A stretch of 14,275 nucleotides of DNA, taken from positions 1-14,275 of the forward strand of contig JAHDGN010000045.1 of NCBI GenBank assembly GCA_020627645.1, in the 5' to 3' direction. Of the stretch, positions 13,774-14,275 are shown in pieces. The position numbers and the translations under genes were made by a program. Origin of the DNA: Akkermansiaceae bacterium. GTDB lineage: Bacteria > Verrucomicrobiota > Verrucomicrobiia > Verrucomicrobiales > Akkermansiaceae. Positions within the stretch are counted from its first letter, which is position 1; every line of letters starts with the position of its first letter. Below the pieces are notes generated by a model. The model worked only from the letters and a program-made list of their open reading frames with translations, ran no database searches and had not been told where the DNA came from.

Positions 13774-14229
13774 ATGAAATTACTCCTTCTCCTCCCCTTC
13801 ATCGGACTCTTCGTGGTCAGTTGCTCAACAAGCACCCCGACCACCAGAATCAAATCAGCTCCCCAGCTATTTGAACCCCTCAGCCCCAAACACAAAGAGC
13901 TAGTGAGCCAAGGCACCATTGAAAAAGGGATGCCCAAAGACGCGGTCTACCTCGCCTGGGGAAATCCAGACTCACGCTCCGAAGGAGAACAAAGCGGACG
14001 CCCTTTCGAAAAATGGCTCTACTCCGGCCTAGCTCCAGTTCATTACAATTCCTATCGTTACGGATTCACCTACGGCCCCTACTACGGCCGCCGATATGGA
14101 CGCTATTCTCGCGGACTCTATCCTAACTACAGACTATCAACAGGCATTGGCTACACTCCCGTCCTCTCAAAATGGGTCAAATTCCAAAACGGCCGTGTCG
14201 AGAGCTGGCAGCGCAGACGATACAGATAA
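13774..14229 (+). CDS. Small lipoprotein with BamE/SmpA-like segment and a Tyr/Gly/Arg-rich region
   Basis: A 151-residue predicted lipoprotein. The signal peptide MKLLLLLPFIGLFVVSC ends in a lipobox (VVSC, Cys17 to be lipidated), followed by a Ser/Thr-rich linker. Residues 45-68 (SQGTIEKGMPKDAVYLAWGNPD and onward) resemble the G-M-xxxV-xxxxGxPd helix-turn found in BamE/SmpA-type outer-membrane lipoproteins and in other small envelope proteins. KWLYSG (about 81-86) and WVKFQNGRVESW near the C-terminus fit the strands that usually follow. Between them lies an unusual Tyr/Gly/Arg-rich insert (about 89-125, for example YGPYYGRRYGRYSRG). The fold assignment is tentative, while the lipoprotein call is firm. 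A true BamE would be shorter and lack the insert. Confidence 0.72.
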   Translation: MKLLLLLPFIGLFVVSCSTSTPTTRIKSAPQLFEPLSPKHKELVSQGTIEKGMPKDAVYLAWGNPDSRSEGEQSGRPFEKWLYSGLAPVHYNSYRYGFTYGPYYGRRYGRYSRGLYPNYRLSTGIGYTPVLSKWVKFQNGRVESWQRRRYR

Positions 14230-14249
14230 GATCTCAATTCAAATCACCG

Positions 14250-14275
14250 ATGATGAAGCTCGCTCTCCCACTTAC
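14250..14275 (+). CDS. Start of an exported protein (partial, runs off the right edge)
   Basis: Twenty bases after the lipoprotein stop, ATG ATG AAG begins a frame reading MMKLALPL before the window ends. The start looks like a signal peptide and resembles the preceding MKLLLLLPF, so this may be a second small envelope protein in the same operon. Either ATG (14250 or 14253) could be used. Confidence 0.45.

Overview
The window looks like chromosomal DNA of a Verrucomicrobiota bacterium, probably close to the Verrucomicrobiales. The reasons are inferential: the gene mix (a secreted cytochrome c / beta-propeller protein, a GIDE-LemA fusion, a signal peptidase I with a long N-terminus), few recognisable Shine-Dalgarno sites, and short intergenic repeats. 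The + strand is strongly C- and A-rich in coding and non-coding DNA alike, so genes on the - strand encode G/T-rich codons. No phage, transposase or CRISPR array was seen.

Layout. The left edge holds the last 49 codons of a type I restriction-modification methyltransferase subunit (HsdM). Next comes a divergent ADP-ribosylglycohydrolase-family gene (381-1310), convergent with a - strand pair: mogA (molybdopterin adenylyltransferase) followed by a small SAM-dependent methyltransferase. Upstream of mogA lies a 500-base non-coding stretch ending at a tRNA-Arg(CCU). It contains two tandem copies of a roughly 85-base structured element, each ending in a terminator-like hairpin oriented toward mogA. 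On the + strand follow an exported, divergent polysaccharide deacetylase and a short ftsY. Then come - strand trkH (potassium channel subunit) and lepB (signal peptidase I), and a large + strand secreted cytochrome c / propeller protein.

The region 10250-11200 is the most interesting. An ORF caller using the standard code sees little here, but on the - strand 10883-11098 encodes a 71-residue SelW/Rdx-family selenoprotein. Its CxxU motif uses an in-frame UGA, and a compact hairpin with the position and loop of a bacterial SECIS element follows it. Downstream of it is a 69-residue two-helix membrane protein. Each of these two genes is followed by a copy of a roughly 60-base intergenic repeat.

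The right part holds an 823-residue membrane protein with an N-terminal zinc ribbon, two GIDE-like domains and a C-terminal LemA domain. It is divergent from the selenoprotein gene. After it come a small lipoprotein and the first codons of another exported protein at the right edge.

The genes do not form one pathway. The window is mostly housekeeping and envelope genes. The parts worth following up are the hidden selenoprotein, the tandem RNA element upstream of mogA, and the GIDE-GIDE-LemA fusion.
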